DNA of 64,000 bases from Salirhabdus sp. Marseille-P4669 (lineage in GTDB: Bacteria > Bacillota > Bacilli > Bacillales > Alkalibacillaceae): assembly GCF_900240405.1 (NCBI RefSeq), contig NZ_OEQK01000003.1, positions 124,001 to 188,000 on the forward strand. The letters run 5' to 3'. Both the position numbers and the translations under genes were made by a program. The notes beneath the pieces were generated by a model. That model made no database searches. It saw only the letters and a program-made list of their open reading frames with translations, and was not told where the DNA came from. This document shows, one piece after another, positions 26,376 through 35,670 of this stretch; position 1 is the stretch's first letter, and every line of letters begins with the position of its first letter.

Positions 26376-26951
26376 ATGAAGGTTTATGATATTGCCATTA
26401 TTGGTGCGGGTCCAGCTGGAACAAGCGCTGCCATTTTTGCTGCTAAAGCTGGTAAGAAAACATTACTTATTGATCATGGAAAAAGTATTACCAAAAAAGC
26501 TTGGATAAAAAATCATTACGGAATAAAGGAAATTGAAGGTCCAGATTTAATTGAAGCTGGTTTACAACAAGCGAAGGCATTGGGTGCAGAATTTAAAACG
26601 GATGAAGTTGAAAATATCGAGAAAAAAGGAGACCACTACCTCATACACATGGGGAAACATGAATTCGAAGCAAAGTATGTCCTTCTCGCAACTGGATTAT
26701 CTGTTGATCTTGCAGAAAAACTGGGTCTAAAAATTATCGATGCAAAAGAACCAAGAATAGCACGCAATATAAAAGTAGACCATGATGGTCGAACAAATCT
26801 AAAAAATGTATGGGCCGCTGGAACTGTTGCTGGAGAAAGTGTACACACGATTATTACAGCGGGGCATGGAGCAAAAGTAGCAATAAACATAATAAGTGAA
26901 ATAAACGGAGATCGCTATGTCGATCACGATATTTTACAAAATAAAGACTAA
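26376..26951 (+). CDS. Half-size FAD-binding oxidoreductase (TrxR-like)
   Basis: 191 residues, about half of a thioredoxin reductase. The FAD Rossmann motif GAGPAGTSAAIFAAKAGK and the C-terminal FAD motif NVWAAGTVAGESVHTIITAGHG are present and fused directly. The NADPH-binding domain and the CxxC redox pair are missing. It may bind FAD and take electrons from a partner, or be a structural relic. The start is ATG 26376 with AAGGAG eight bases upstream. A strong terminator follows. Similar short flavoproteins occur in Bacilli, function unknown. Confidence 0.8.
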   Translation: MKVYDIAIIGAGPAGTSAAIFAAKAGKKTLLIDHGKSITKKAWIKNHYGIKEIEGPDLIEAGLQQAKALGAEFKTDEVENIEKKGDHYLIHMGKHEFEAKYVLLATGLSVDLAEKLGLKIIDAKEPRIARNIKVDHDGRTNLKNVWAAGTVAGESVHTIITAGHGAKVAINIISEINGDRYVDHDILQNKD

Positions 26952-26953
26952 CA

Positions 26954-26988
26954 AATAAACCTGTCCAAATAAGTTGGACAGGTTTATT
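26954..26988 (+). terminator. Terminator of the flavoprotein gene
   Basis: Stem AATAAACCTGTCCAA/TTGGACAGGTTTATT with a five-base loop right after the stop. The plus-strand T run is weak. Confidence 0.8.
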
Positions 26989-27016
26989 CGCTATACGAAA
27001 GATAAAATAAGACCAT

Positions 27017-27592
27017 TTAAATTTGAACAACACTGTGAATTGGCATTGTTTCTTTTTTTGGTAAGGATTCCACGTAATTTTGTAGTGGTCCTTCAAAAAT
27101 TTTGTTCAAGTTCTTGGATTTACGACATTCATCTGGCGTAATGAGTCCTGTCGGTTTATTCCAAACATGAACCCCAGCCATTTTCAAAACTGTTGCTACA
27201 AACTGTGAACAGAAAAAAGCATTGCTTCGATCAAGTGGCTTTCCAAAAGGCACTGTCGCAATTCCTAAAAAGTTATATCGATAATGCTTGGCGTTGTTTC
27301 GAAAATGACGAATAACCCTATTGATCTTTTCTTTTTGTCTATCCGTCACTTTTAAAGAATACAATTCGCATGTTGTGTCTGGAAATCTTGCATATATACC
27401 CCCATGAACACATTCTTTAACAAAGCCTGCTCTCATTGGATTATATGGAGTTCTACGGCCAAAGCTATATAACTCAGTTAATTCTTTGTCTAGTGAAATC
27501 GAAACATGATTATATGGCGCTTTCGTATATAAACCAATTGTTTGAGAAAAAAAAGAGCCTGTTTTCGTTAGTAAAATGTATACCTCAGCCAA
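27017..27592 (-). CDS. Permuted papain-like (YiiX/NlpC-type) hydrolase
   Basis: 191 residues without a signal. PYNHVSISLD supplies the likely catalytic His and NAFFCSQFVATVL the Cys, in the His-before-Cys order typical of the circularly permuted NlpC/P60 (YiiX/YycO-like) group, which act on amide, ester or peptidoglycan bonds. Start is TTG 27592 with GGAGAC upstream. Substrate and location are unknown; the absence of a signal peptide favours the cytoplasm. Confidence 0.75.
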   Translation of the reverse strand: MAEVYILLTKTGSFFSQTIGLYTKAPYNHVSISLDKELTELYSFGRRTPYNPMRAGFVKECVHGGIYARFPDTTCELYSLKVTDRQKEKINRVIRHFRNNAKHYRYNFLGIATVPFGKPLDRSNAFFCSQFVATVLKMAGVHVWNKPTGLITPDECRKSKNLNKIFEGPLQNYVESLPKKETMPIHSVVQI

Positions 27593-27782
27593 TTTTTTGT
27601 CTCCTCTCCCCTATAAACAACTGCAACTTTACTATCTATATTTCTCTTATTCTTATTTTAAGCGTAACCGCAGTTAATTTTTGCTTTATAAAAATGAGTA
27701 TAAATTTACGTATAAAGAAAATATACCTTATTTTAATGCCATATTCTACTAATAATTGAAATTTTTTTGACATTTAGGTAGC

Positions 27783-27983
27783 CTAGCCTACTTTTTTAGT
27801 CTTATTTGTAGCATAACTAAGGTCTTTTGCTTTGGATCTACGAATTTCAATCAACAACAGGATAAGGTACGTTAGTAGCGCTGAAATCACAAAAAAATCA
27901 GGATGAAAATCTCCATCTGTAAAAATACCGCCACCAAAACCAAAAAACAATCCAACAATAAGGCCAAAAAGTAATATTTTCAC
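27783..27983 (-). CDS. Small two-helix membrane protein
   Basis: 66 residues from GTG 27983 (GGAGG eight bases upstream); a longer frame from 27998 overlaps that site. Two hydrophobic helices, LLFGLIVGLFFGFGGGIF and FFVISALLTYLILLLIEI, then a basic tail. No family recognised. Stands alone. Confidence 0.55.
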   Translation of the reverse strand: MKILLFGLIVGLFFGFGGGIFTDGDFHPDFFVISALLTYLILLLIEIRRSKAKDLSYATNKTKKVG

Positions 27984-28161
27984 TTTTATATCCTCCAATT
28001 TTATATATCGGTTATATATTAAAAGATTAATAGTTAATTTTTGCTAGTATATCAGAAAAGCTGTAAAAATCATTGCATTTTTACATAAACTTTTTAAAAT
28101 GTTTACAATCCAATCTTATCTCAATTATAACAGTACCTTTTATTCTAACATTTATTTACTA

Positions 28162-28896
28162 TTATGAGAAACTCCTATTTTTATGATTAATGATAATAAA
28201 TGGTAAATATAAAAGAAAAAAGACGAACAGTGCAACAAATTCCAATACAAGGATATACCATGGATAAGCTGGCAAGAAATCAAGTATACTTGCTTGTTCA
28301 GGTTTATGCGCGAGAAACATATAATTTGCTCCAAGCGCTTTATTTATCCAAAAAACAATAAACGCAATCACATTCAATACGAGCATCGACTTCCATACAG
28401 AATGGATTGTTACGCTCTTCCTTTCTAACAACACCATATAAAGGGATGAAAAAATAATTGCTATATGCGCGATGAAAAATTGAAAATATCGAAAGTGTGG
28501 AAAATCATAAAACAATTCTGGTGTAGCTATGGCCTGTATGGCACCACCAATACCAATAAAATACAATACTTCAAATAGCTGTTGAGAACGAAAAATGAGC
28601 ATAATGACACTAAGCCATAAGGTAATTGTACATAATTGAAGAGGTAATGTTTCGGTTATCTCCCAATTTCCTGTCTGTATATACCAGAAATTTAAACTTA
28701 TTTCACTTACAAGGAGTATGAGGATTAGAAGGATACGAATGACGTTTTTTCTTTTGTCTCTTTGAAGGTGTTTTCGAAAAAAGATGAAGAAAAGAAATAG
28801 GATAGTAAGAATAAATAAAATAACTAAATGAGAGATGGAAAATAGCATAAATGAATTTGCAACGTTCCATAAATTTATCATTTCATTCAAGATCAT
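28162..28896 (-). CDS. TIGR02206/YwaF family membrane protein
   Basis: 244 residues and about seven hydrophobic helices. LPLQLCTITLWLSVIML and the IGIGGAIQAIATPEL segment with NYMFLAHKPEQASILDFL match the TIGR02206 (YwaF) family of integral membrane proteins of unknown function. ATG 28896 is preferred over the GTG three bases upstream; the ribosome site (AAAGG) is weak. Divergence from the neighbours gives no clue to role. Confidence 0.8.
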   Translation of the reverse strand: MILNEMINLWNVANSFMLFSISHLVILFILTILFLFFIFFRKHLQRDKRKNVIRILLILILLVSEISLNFWYIQTGNWEITETLPLQLCTITLWLSVIMLIFRSQQLFEVLYFIGIGGAIQAIATPELFYDFPHFRYFQFFIAHIAIIFSSLYMVLLERKSVTIHSVWKSMLVLNVIAFIVFWINKALGANYMFLAHKPEQASILDFLPAYPWYILVLEFVALFVFFLLYLPFIIINHKNRSFS

Positions 28897-28956
28897 CACG
28901 CCTTTAATTACGACATTTATTTCATCATATCTGATTTTGTGCTATTCGTATACCCC

Positions 28957-30054
28957 TTATGAATTGGATTGGATTATTCCTTCTTCTATGCTTACTCCAT
29001 ACGATAATTGCTCTAAGTATTCGAAAACCTCTTGATCATCCTCCCCCTCTAACGGATGAATTTGATTTGTTCTGATGACAAAGGGATTGAATTGCATCGA
29101 AATGTCTCCATCTATTGTAAGGGTTAGTAAGCCAGTTTGAGCCGTTTTACCTTTCACATAATCGGGAAACAAAAAATTCCCTAAAGAATAGGCGATTGGC
29201 TTGCCATTATAATATTCAAAGCCTTGTAATACGTGCGGATGGGAACCGACAATGGCATCAGCACCTCTATCGATCATGTCGTATGCAAATTGACGCTGCC
29301 AGTTTTCTGGACGATTATTTTTTTCGACTCCCCAATGGATATAAATGATGACATAATCCGCATCCTTTCCTTCCCTATCAATCGCATCTAATACACGTTC
29401 CTGTTGGTAAGCACTAGCAATAACGGGACCTTCATTTTCATACCATCTTACAGCAGGCAAAAATCGAGAGAAACCTAAAATTGAGATTTTTTTACCGTTT
29501 ATTTCTATCCTCTGTGCACGATAGGCTTCTTGTTTATTTCTACCTGCTCCAAAATATTTTATTTCATAGGAATTTAAGTGCTCGATTGTATCGAGTAATC
29601 CACCGACTTGATAATCTAGGGCATGATTATTTGCCAGAGACACCATATCGAAACCTGCGTTCTTTATTCCTTCCAGTGCTATTGGATCCGATTTAAAGTT
29701 ATACAATTGCACAGGATCCTTTTCAGCTCGCTTTGTAACTGCAGTTTCTAAATTCAGGATAGCATAATCTGCTCTTGATACTTCGTCCTTTACATATTCG
29801 AATGGATAGTCTGGTCCAAACTGGTGAATCGCTTTTCTAACCGACCAATCAAATAACGTATCACCAGCAAATACGATGGAAATAGGCTCTTGTTCTTGTA
29901 AAGCTTGTTTAGTCTTTAACTGGATTCCTGCGTCTACATTTTGATGAGCCGCATACGTATGATAGGTTTCATGACCTTTTGTTATGGATAAGCATAGCCC
30001 TATTAAAGTACCACTAACAAAAAACATCATAATAACAATGAAAAGCTTCTTCAT
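28957..30054 (-). CDS. CapA family metallophosphatase-like protein
   Basis: 365 residues, one N-terminal membrane anchor (~5-25). The CapA fold shows FAGDTLFD, NLETAVT, SLANNHALDY, IHWGVEKNN and GSHPHVLQGFE, the metallophosphoesterase-like metal ligands. In poly-gamma-glutamate producers CapA (PgsA) helps export or attach the polymer; no capB or capC lies nearby, so this is an orphan with unknown substrate. GGGAG ribosome site. Confidence 0.85.
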   Translation of the reverse strand: MKKLFIVIMMFFVSGTLIGLCLSITKGHETYHTYAAHQNVDAGIQLKTKQALQEQEPISIVFAGDTLFDWSVRKAIHQFGPDYPFEYVKDEVSRADYAILNLETAVTKRAEKDPVQLYNFKSDPIALEGIKNAGFDMVSLANNHALDYQVGGLLDTIEHLNSYEIKYFGAGRNKQEAYRAQRIEINGKKISILGFSRFLPAVRWYENEGPVIASAYQQERVLDAIDREGKDADYVIIYIHWGVEKNNRPENWQRQFAYDMIDRGADAIVGSHPHVLQGFEYYNGKPIAYSLGNFLFPDYVKGKTAQTGLLTLTIDGDISMQFNPFVIRTNQIHPLEGEDDQEVFEYLEQLSYGVSIEEGIIQSNS

Positions 30055-30161
30055 TCCATCTCCCTCTTTCTCGTTTAGTAGATTTATATGCGAGAAAGAG
30101 GGTAAAAAGACTTATGTATGCTAGCCTATCACATTTCCACTATATTTCTTTTAAAACAAAG

Positions 30162-30186
30162 AAAAAAAGGACCTTAAAAAGGCCCT
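30162..30186 (-). terminator. Terminator of the AI-2E family gene
   Basis: On the minus strand AGGGCCTT/AAGGTCCT (one G-U pair) followed by seven T, 20 bases after the stop. Confidence 0.7.
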
Positions 30187-30206
30187 CTAACGTTTGAATA
30201 TTTACA

Positions 30207-31298
30207 TTATTTATCTTTCACTTCTTTACGAATAGAGAAGAGTTGATAACTATGTTTAACAAACACTTTTCCAACAGCATATGTAGGAATAATTAAAATC
30301 ATCCCTAATAATCCAGCTAAGTTCCCCCCTACTAGGATAAGCAAAATAATAGTAAGTGGATGAATATTTAAGGCACGCCCCATTACAGTTGGCGAAATTA
30401 AATTACTCTCTGCCTGCTGTGCAATGAGCATGATAATACTTACATAAATAATCATAATTGGATCTTGAAACAACGCTACGATAATAGCAGGGATAACTGC
30501 TAAAAATGGTCCAATAAAGGGAATAACATTTGTAACCATTCCAAATAGTGCTAGTAGTAATGAATAATCTAAACCTATAATTAAATATCCTATTAGTAGT
30601 ACGACACCAATAAACGAGCTAACAATAAGCTGCCCCTGAATATAGCTACCAATTGCTTTATCCATATCACTAAGAACTGCTTTAATTTCGTTTGTTTTGG
30701 ACTTAGGGAAAAACTTTGTTACGTTCGGCGCAAATTTATCGCGATCACTTAACATGTAAAATAATATAAAAGGAACAATGGCAAGTGATACGATAAAGCC
30801 TACTAAGCCTCCGATAAAGGATCCGATAAAGGAACCAATCATAGAGCTTGCGGAAAGGATATTATCCTGTAGCCATTTCCCAGCGTAGTCTACCCCTTCT
30901 TTTACGAAATCAGGTATAGCCTGTTGGTTTGACTCCCAATATGCAATTCCTTGTTTAATGACTTTAATCATTTCTGGAACATTTTCAACCAAATTAACAA
31001 ACTGTCTTTGGATAATAGGTCCGATTAACATAATAAAGCCTATGAAAAGACCAATAAACATTAAATACAATAATAAAATACCTAATTTTCTCGGTACTTT
31101 CACTTTTTCTAGTAAACTAATGATTGGTCGAAACAAGTAAAATAGAACACCCGCCAGTAAAAAGGGAGTAAATAGCGTTTGAGCAAATATCACTAAGGGA
31201 GTAAAAATAAACTGTACTTCATTCATTAAATATATAATTAATAATACTAGAGCGATTCCGATTAAAGTACGAAACCATTTCGTCTTCGTTAAACTCAT
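30207..31298 (-). CDS. AI-2E family transporter
   Basis: 363 residues with about eight membrane helices and the large central loop (MIKVIKQGIAYWESNQQAIP) typical of the AI-2E/PerM family. The conserved C-terminal block LISPTVMGRALNIHPLTIILLIL is present. Despite the name, members also act as Na+/H+ antiporters; the substrate here is unknown. It lies 194 bases downstream of the ZorB-like gene, behind a terminator, so it is probably not part of that operon. Confidence 0.87.
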   Translation of the reverse strand: MSLTKTKWFRTLIGIALVLLIIYLMNEVQFIFTPLVIFAQTLFTPFLLAGVLFYLFRPIISLLEKVKVPRKLGILLLYLMFIGLFIGFIMLIGPIIQRQFVNLVENVPEMIKVIKQGIAYWESNQQAIPDFVKEGVDYAGKWLQDNILSASSMIGSFIGSFIGGLVGFIVSLAIVPFILFYMLSDRDKFAPNVTKFFPKSKTNEIKAVLSDMDKAIGSYIQGQLIVSSFIGVVLLIGYLIIGLDYSLLLALFGMVTNVIPFIGPFLAVIPAIIVALFQDPIMIIYVSIIMLIAQQAESNLISPTVMGRALNIHPLTIILLILVGGNLAGLLGMILIIPTYAVGKVFVKHSYQLFSIRKEVKDK

Positions 31299-31449
31299 AT
31301 CATCCCTACCAATCTTCTGTTAGAATTTCATACTATTATTTCCAATTTTCACAACTTTTATTTTTAATTACTATATTATCAATCATTTTACCAGAATCAA
31401 GCAATTTTATTAATTATAATAATCATTTATTAAAATAAAATTTCAAGAC

Positions 31450-31480
31450 AAAAATAGCCTGTGGAATCACAGGCTATTTT
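31450..31480 (-). terminator. Terminator of the ZorAB-like operon
   Basis: Stem AAAATAGCCTGTG/CACAGGCTATTTT with four-base loop, just after the ZorB-like stop. Confidence 0.88.
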
Positions 31481-31492
31481 CCTTCTGGCTTT

Positions 31493-32200
31493 TTAATTTA
31501 TTTCGCTTAAAATTTTATCCATTTCATCCGACATTGCGAGACGGAACTTTAACTCGACCCTTCGTGATTTATTCATATCCTCTTGGCCTTCTACTAGGAC
31601 TGGAGTGCTTTCCGATTTTCCGATTGCAGAAACTTTTTCACGTAAAATCTCTTTGTTTGGGAAGTCCCCAAATTCATCACTTAATATATAACTTACAATG
31701 CTAAAGGCTCTATCCTGGGATAGCTCTAAGTTGTACATATAAGAACCATCAGAATCTGTATGTCCTTCAATTAAAATCGATTCGATCGCCCCTCGATTTT
31801 CTTCACTTAAAAGAACAGAGCTGTATACCGGGATAATTTGCTTTAACTGTGCCTTAAATTCTTCTTTTAATTCTGCTTTATCGTAATCAAATAGTAGGTC
31901 ACTGTCGAACTTGATAGCACCTGATTCTGGATCTACCTCTACTTGAACCCCTTGCTCTTGAAATGCACGAGATAAATCTTGAATCACACCTTGTTCATAT
32001 CCTACTAAAGCATCGATCATTTCTTGTTGCTCCTGAATTTCTGCTTCCTTACCTTCCAGCTCTTGCTGCTTACTAAACATTAGAGTAATTAAGATGAGTA
32101 AGATGACTAATAAAATGGTAGTAAGAATATCAGTAAAGGCTGGCCAAAAATTCCCTTCCTTTGTATTTGTTTTATATATTCGATCGTATTTTGAATTCAT
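31493..32200 (-). CDS. MotB/OmpA-like stator protein (ZorB-like)
   Basis: 235 residues. A short cytoplasmic head, one membrane helix (~18-42) with the ion-carrying Asp in AFTDILTTILLVILL, a short coiled coil (~45-75), then an OmpA-like peptidoglycan-binding domain with ILIEGHTDSDGSYMYNLELS, DRAFSIVSYI and NKSRRVELKF. It should anchor a stator unit to the wall. ATG 32200 overlaps the stop of the MotA-like gene by one base (TGATG), so the two are translationally coupled. It resembles ZorB of Zorya anti-phage systems. Confidence 0.85.
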   Translation of the reverse strand: MNSKYDRIYKTNTKEGNFWPAFTDILTTILLVILLILITLMFSKQQELEGKEAEIQEQQEMIDALVGYEQGVIQDLSRAFQEQGVQVEVDPESGAIKFDSDLLFDYDKAELKEEFKAQLKQIIPVYSSVLLSEENRGAIESILIEGHTDSDGSYMYNLELSQDRAFSIVSYILSDEFGDFPNKEILREKVSAIGKSESTPVLVEGQEDMNKSRRVELKFRLAMSDEMDKILSEIN

Positions 32201-33993
32201 CACTCACTATACTCCCTTTGTGGTCTAGTTCGTATCGATTGCATTTTTTGGTCCCATTGGTTGATTTGACCCCGCAAATTATCCACGGTGTTAATGACAT
32301 CACGATTGAGAGAGTTGTTGGAGTTTACATTATTTTGTACAAATTGGTTGACGGCTTGAAATTGGCGCTCCAGAGCTTGATTTGTACTAGAAACATACTG
32401 CTCAAACTGATTAATACTATTGGATAAATTTTTACCTAATATCGAGTCTAAATTGCGAAATGCTTCATTCAAATGATTTGTAAATTCATATACCACTTGT
32501 TTTAACTGTTTTGCTTGTTCACCATTGGATTGTTTTATGGAATCCTGTACTTCTCTCGATAACTCATAGGACGCTTGCATTAGTTCCCGATTGGATCGTT
32601 CCGCCTGTTCAAACACATATTTTATTTCATCGAATTGTCTTCTAATTCCTTCGTTATGTGATGCGAATTTATTTATTTCATCACGTACACGAGATAATTC
32701 CTCTTTTTGACCCCGATAAAAATTAACAAACTCATTCCGTTCTTTATCAAGTCGATCATTTTGGTCTTGTAATCTTAAAAAGTGGCTCTCTAACAGCATC
32801 ACATTATCTGTAAACTTCTGCGTAACTGTTAGCAATTGATCAAAAGTTCGATCTGTTAGAACTTCTCTTATGGCATCGGATGCTTTCGTAATATTTAGCA
32901 TATATTCTTGGTTTTTACGCTCTATCTGTGATACAGATTCTACAATCCGCTCAAGCTGTCTATTATTATTGGAATAGAACGAGGACATATTCGAAAAGGA
33001 TTCCTTTAGTTTCTCATTTGATTCTTTATTCTCTTTCGTTAGCTGCTCCACATGTTTACTTGTACCTTCTACAAAGCTGGAAACATCGCCAGTTAACTGA
33101 CGAATTCCATTATCTATTGAAGAAAGTGCATGTTCTTGTTTTTGCACTTCCCCTACCAAATGATCAAAGTGGCCATTTAATTGATCCATACGATTATTAA
33201 AGTTCTCACCTACTGTTTCCATATTATCAAAGGTACGATGCAGTAGGGTTGCACTTTCTGCAAACTTTTCATTATATGCATTCATATTTTCACTGGCATG
33301 CTCCATTGTGTCTGAGAAATGGTCGAGTTCCTTTAAGCTACTATGCATGTCTTCAATAGCTGTTTGCACTCTTGTTAAGGAATCAACCATACGACTCTCC
33401 CACGTATGCTTTGCATAGGCCTGCAAAAGGTTTTCTGCACGTAAGGTTAGCTGAAGCATTAAATGCTTAGCATCCCAACTTCTATGAACATAATTAATAA
33501 GTAAGGAGGAAACGATACCGAATACACTCGTGAGAAAGGCTGTATATATACCATCCAATACATTTTGAATCGAATTTTGAAATGCATTTCCGTTTATATC
33601 TAAGCCGTACAATGCACTAATAAGACCGACAAAAGTACCTAATACCCCAATTAAAATTACGGTCGAACCAGTCGATTGTATACGATTAATGCTTGATAGC
33701 AGGCTTGTGGAATTGTGCTTTAAGGAATAATTGGTCATATAGGATTCTACAAATGCTTGCACATCAATATGGTTGTTTTCATTCTGGTTTTCCAAATCAT
33801 ATTTCTGTTTTAAATCCTTCCAAAACGGACTACTCTCTAACGATTGGTAAGATAAATCAAGATCCTTTTTTAACTGATTATGAATCGCTATATTTTGCAT
33901 GATTACGCGAATCGTTACAATTAATAACAAGATAAACGTTGCAACAATAATGAAATTGGAAATACCATTACTTGCTGGTAAAAAGTCAAACAT
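32200..33993 (-). CDS. MotA/ExbB-like channel with long coiled-coil tail (ZorA-like)
   Basis: 597 residues. Three membrane helices: ~12-33, ~112-132 (STVILIGVLGTFVGLISALY) and ~149-170 (YTAFLTSVFGIVSSLLINYV), the MotA/TolQ/ExbB core. The remaining ~400 residues (200-597) are an almost unbroken polar coiled coil, giving a long cytoplasmic tail. That tail is the hallmark of ZorA, which with ZorB forms a proton-driven rotary unit that senses phage entry. Known Zorya types also need ZorC/D, ZorE or ZorF/G; none is near. ATG 33993 has AAAGGGTGA upstream. Confidence 0.85.
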   Translation of the reverse strand: MFDFLPASNGISNFIIVATFILLLIVTIRVIMQNIAIHNQLKKDLDLSYQSLESSPFWKDLKQKYDLENQNENNHIDVQAFVESYMTNYSLKHNSTSLLSSINRIQSTGSTVILIGVLGTFVGLISALYGLDINGNAFQNSIQNVLDGIYTAFLTSVFGIVSSLLINYVHRSWDAKHLMLQLTLRAENLLQAYAKHTWESRMVDSLTRVQTAIEDMHSSLKELDHFSDTMEHASENMNAYNEKFAESATLLHRTFDNMETVGENFNNRMDQLNGHFDHLVGEVQKQEHALSSIDNGIRQLTGDVSSFVEGTSKHVEQLTKENKESNEKLKESFSNMSSFYSNNNRQLERIVESVSQIERKNQEYMLNITKASDAIREVLTDRTFDQLLTVTQKFTDNVMLLESHFLRLQDQNDRLDKERNEFVNFYRGQKEELSRVRDEINKFASHNEGIRRQFDEIKYVFEQAERSNRELMQASYELSREVQDSIKQSNGEQAKQLKQVVYEFTNHLNEAFRNLDSILGKNLSNSINQFEQYVSSTNQALERQFQAVNQFVQNNVNSNNSLNRDVINTVDNLRGQINQWDQKMQSIRTRPQREYSE

Positions 33994-34138
33994 CGTCTCA
34001 CCCTTTATTATTTGTCATAGCCATGTCCTGCTTTCTACAACAATATTAATGGTTGTCTAATTTTAGAACCTCTATCCTATAATTTCCTTACCTAAAAAAG
34101 GCAGCATAACTTCCTCTATTCTATTTCAACCTAAGGGT

Positions 34139-35404
34139 ATGAAAAACATAATGATACTTCTCTTTTTCCTAGTTGCATGTATGTCATCTGTTATACATGC
34201 TGAAGAACCCGATGAAAAGATGATAACAGTCAAATTGAAGAATTATTTAAAGGACACGGATGAACTCCAACTACAAATAAAGGGTAGCTATCAAACGTTA
34301 AGTCCAACTTTTTCGTTGAAAGAAGGGGTGAACTATACTTTATTTGTAAAAAAGGGAAAGCTATATATATCGGATGCAAAGGAAGTTTTTAAACTACACG
34401 GAGACTTTATCTTAATTCCATCCGCTATTGATGAGGAGCATTTAATTTATATAAATGATCAGCCCTATATGGGAGCGATGACTTTTACAGTTGAAGACAA
34501 ACACCATATTAGGCCCTATAATCAACTGCCATTAGAAGATTATTTAAAGGGAGTAGTTCCGAATGAAGTATTTCCGTCCTGGCATCTAAATGCATTGAAA
34601 GCCCAAACCTTGGCTGCCCGAACATATGCGTATATCCATTCAAATAGCAAAGCAGAAATGGATGATACGATACGGTTTCAAGTTTATGGTGGTTATACAC
34701 CTTACGAAAATACAAACAAGGCAGTAGAGGAAACAGAGGGTGAAATTATAACGTATCGCAATAAGCCAATTAATGCTTTTTATTCAGCAAGTAATGGAGG
34801 AATTACAGAATCTAACACTAATGTATGGGGTGGACAAGATAAGCCTTACTTCCCCATCAAAGAAGATCCTTATGATCCAGAGCAGCCATGGAAAATCGAA
34901 TTAAACAAAGTACAAATTTCCAAGAGTCAACTAATTTATGGTGCTCCTTTTCATTGGTTAACAGTCACGGAAAAAAACGATGACATTGCGAACTCCATTC
35001 GTCAGTATTTAACAAACCAAGGATACATTTCCGCCCAAATTGTATCAATTGATGAATTTGAAATTAATAAGGAGCAAACGGAAGGCAAGCGAAAAGTAAC
35101 GGGCTCCATTGCTGTAACATTTATCCATCGTTCTTTTGGCGATATGATTTTTTTTGATCAGATTTCTTTAAAAGATGAACCATTAAAAAAAATACGTCCA
35201 ATGATTGGTGGTACCCAATTTAAAAGTTACTTAATCGAATCGGTACAAGAAGAAAAAGATAGGTATATTATTAAAGGAAAAGGCTATGGTCATGGAGTTG
35301 GTATGAGTCAATGGGGAGCAAGTGAAATGGCGAATGCCGGGAAGGATTACAAAGAGATTATTGCGTTTTATTATCCATCTACAGAGATTACAAAGATTTA
35401 TTAA
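34139..35404 (+). CDS. SpoIID/LytB domain protein
   Basis: 421 residues. Signal peptide ending near VIHAEE, then beta-rich N-terminal region and the SpoIID domain from ~125 with LPLEDYLKGVVPNEVFPSWH, ALKAQTLAARTYAY, YSASNGG and the C-terminal GKGYGHGVGMSQWGA. SpoIID proteins are lytic transglycosylases that process peptidoglycan during engulfment, or amidase enhancers (LytB). It is not next to spoIIQ or other engulfment genes, so it is more likely a LytB-like paralogue. Start ATG 34139 with weak AAGGGT. Confidence 0.87.
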   Translation: MKNIMILLFFLVACMSSVIHAEEPDEKMITVKLKNYLKDTDELQLQIKGSYQTLSPTFSLKEGVNYTLFVKKGKLYISDAKEVFKLHGDFILIPSAIDEEHLIYINDQPYMGAMTFTVEDKHHIRPYNQLPLEDYLKGVVPNEVFPSWHLNALKAQTLAARTYAYIHSNSKAEMDDTIRFQVYGGYTPYENTNKAVEETEGEIITYRNKPINAFYSASNGGITESNTNVWGGQDKPYFPIKEDPYDPEQPWKIELNKVQISKSQLIYGAPFHWLTVTEKNDDIANSIRQYLTNQGYISAQIVSIDEFEINKEQTEGKRKVTGSIAVTFIHRSFGDMIFFDQISLKDEPLKKIRPMIGGTQFKSYLIESVQEEKDRYIIKGKGYGHGVGMSQWGASEMANAGKDYKEIIAFYYPSTEITKIY

Positions 35405-35422
35405 TAATAATCAATTTTCCAC

Positions 35423-35467
35423 AAGTCGAAAACGGAAGCCTATTTTCCATTTTCGGCTTATTTTTCT
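35423..35467 (+). terminator. Terminator after the SpoIID-like gene
   Basis: Fifteen-base imperfect stem AAGTCGAAAACGGAA/TTCCATTTTCGGCTT followed by ATTTTT. Sequence is related to the hairpin at 17150-17188. Confidence 0.8.
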
Positions 35468-35670
35468 AGTTTCTTTAGGTGAAAAACTAGTATAATATCC
35501 ATTATTTTTTACTTCTCTCTCTTTGTTAGAGCACGTCCCCTTTCTAAAAATTAATAAACAAAACAGAAAAAGTATTTTATTAAAAAAATGTTGAAAATGT
35601 ACCTAAATCCATTAAAGTAATAATAGGCAGTAATTTTTTATCGATTACGTATAAAAGTAAGGAGGTTACA

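Noticed and set aside
28957-30054. Poly-gamma-glutamate capsule operon
   Set aside because: Only a CapA-like protein is present; neither capB/pgsB nor capC/pgsC is nearby.
30207-31298. AI-2E transporter as third gene of the ZorAB-like operon
   Set aside because: A strong terminator at 31450-31480 and a 194-base gap separate them.
31493-33993. Complete Zorya defence system
   Set aside because: Only the ZorA- and ZorB-like genes are present; no effector gene lies within the flanking 10 kb on either side.
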